DNA from: an uncultured Dysgonomonas sp.
GTDB taxonomy: Bacteria; Bacteroidota; Bacteroidia; Bacteroidales; Dysgonomonadaceae
DNA: 14,348 bases
Reading direction: 5' to 3'
NCBI GenBank assembly: GCA_937875275.1
Contig: CALNCC010000123.1
Location: 1 to 14,348 of the forward strand
Shown here in pieces: positions 13,683 to 14,348 of the stretch (within the stretch, counting starts at the first letter, position 1; each line of letters begins with the position of its first letter). Under the pieces are notes generated by a model. It ran no database searches. It had not been told where the DNA came from and saw nothing but the letters and a program-made list of their open reading frames with translations. The position numbers and the translations under genes were made by a program.

Positions 13683-14348
13683 TTATGCATTTTTCCCATG
13701 GCAGTTTTTATACTTCTGTCCACTTCCACAATAGCAAAGATCATTACGCCCCGGCTTCTTGTCAACTTGTACGGGAGCAGCTTTCTGTGCCGGTCTTCCA
13801 TCCGGAGCTACCCTATTCGGTGTTTCTGCTGCCGAATCATGACGTCCTTCTTTATATTTGCTGAAATCGGTTTTCTGCTCAGGAGCAGCTTGTTTCACCT
13901 GTTCGGGCTCTCTCACCGGTATCTGCCCACGCATAAGCACAGTTATGGCTTTACGGTTGAGATTATTGAGCATCGTTTTGAATAGATTGAACGATTCCAA
14001 TTTATATATCAATAACGGATCTTTCTGCTCATAGCTGGCATTTTGCACCGATTGACGCAAATCGTCCATTTCGCGCAGATGCTCTTTCCATGCTTCATCT
14101 ATTGTGTGAAGAACGATTGCCTTCTCGAACGATGTTACAACAGATTTTGAGTTTGATTCGTATGCCTCTTTCAGATTACACGAAATATTGTAAACTCGCT
14201 TACCATCGGTAATAGGAATCAATATATTCAGATATTTATCTCCCTGCTCTTCGTATACTTGCTTAATTACAGGAGCAACAACTTCTGCCAAGCGATCCAT
14301 TTTCTGTTTGAATGAACCAACTACACGATCGTACAATACATCAACCAA
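13683..14348 (-). CDS. secA: Protein translocase subunit SecA, C-terminal part
   Basis: This is the C-terminal 221 codons of SecA, the ATPase motor that drives unfolded proteins through SecYEG. The gene runs off the right edge of the window, and the first in-window codon (TTG) is internal. The helical scaffold/wing end is recognisable by LHTIDEAWKEHLREMDDLRQ and the SYEQKDPLLIYKLESFNLF segment (about residues 75-126). A Pro/Ala/Gln/Lys-rich linker (about 145-200) follows. The last 20 residues form the zinc-binding tail NDLCYCGSGQKYKNCHG, a complete C-x-C-x(8)-C-H motif that in other bacteria binds SecB and phospholipids. A perfect terminator follows. Confidence 0.97.
   Translation of the reverse strand: MVDVLYDRVVGSFKQKMDRLAEVVAPVIKQVYEEQGDKYLNILIPITDGKRVYNISCNLKEAYESNSKSVVTSFEKAIVLHTIDEAWKEHLREMDDLRQSVQNASYEQKDPLLIYKLESFNLFKTMLNNLNRKAITVLMRGQIPVREPEQVKQAAPEQKTDFSKYKEGRHDSAAETPNRVAPDGRPAQKAAPVQVDKKPGRNDLCYCGSGQKYKNCHGKNA

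Overview
The window reads as chromosomal DNA of a member of the Bacteroidales (Bacteroidetes). The support is: AT-rich intergenic DNA with almost no Shine-Dalgarno sequences; TAnnTTTG-like -7 promoter boxes; a lipoprotein with a Ser/Asp-rich stretch after the lipid cysteine; and GyrA, PurM, SecA and MeaB sequences of the Bacteroidales type. A Dysgonomonas- or Parabacteroides-like organism is plausible, but the genus cannot be fixed from sequence reading alone. I saw no mobile element, CRISPR array, tRNA or rRNA. No gene-free stretch exceeds 300 bases.

Plus-strand half (1-4706). The window opens inside the carboxyltransferase subunit of a biotin-dependent acyl-CoA (de)carboxylase of the methylmalonyl-CoA decarboxylase type. 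A 58-codon gene resembling the soluble tail of OadG-family subunits follows, then a biotin carrier protein, and a strong terminator closes the operon with no membrane beta subunit. Next come a small lipoprotein, the replication-recombination AAA+ ATPase RarA, and a two-gene unit of an SPFH/Band 7 membrane protein with a tiny ribbon-helix-helix protein. A strong terminator at 4665-4706 ends this half.

Minus-strand half (4721-14348), in transcription order from the right edge. The C-terminal part of SecA (zinc motif present) ends in a terminator. GyrA follows, then an exported TPR protein with its own terminator, then MeaB, a ROK-family sugar kinase with terminator, a PurM-type AIR synthase with terminator, and a ThuA-like lipoprotein.

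The most notable observation is in meaB. The reading frame stops at codon 319, but the missing C-terminal arm (49 codons, 8190-8336) lies intact directly downstream in another frame. Adding back one copy of the 7-base unit CGATAAA at the junction would restore a continuous gene of about 370 codons. The simplest explanation is loss of one unit of a 7-base tandem repeat, or an equivalent sequence error. MeaB guards B12-dependent methylmalonyl-CoA mutase. Together with the decarboxylase-type operon at the left edge, it belongs to the succinate-to-propionate route, so the lesion could bear on propionate metabolism. I found no clearly new multi-gene system. The SPFH + ribbon-helix-helix pair and the phased AT-rich repeats upstream of meaB are the least explained elements.
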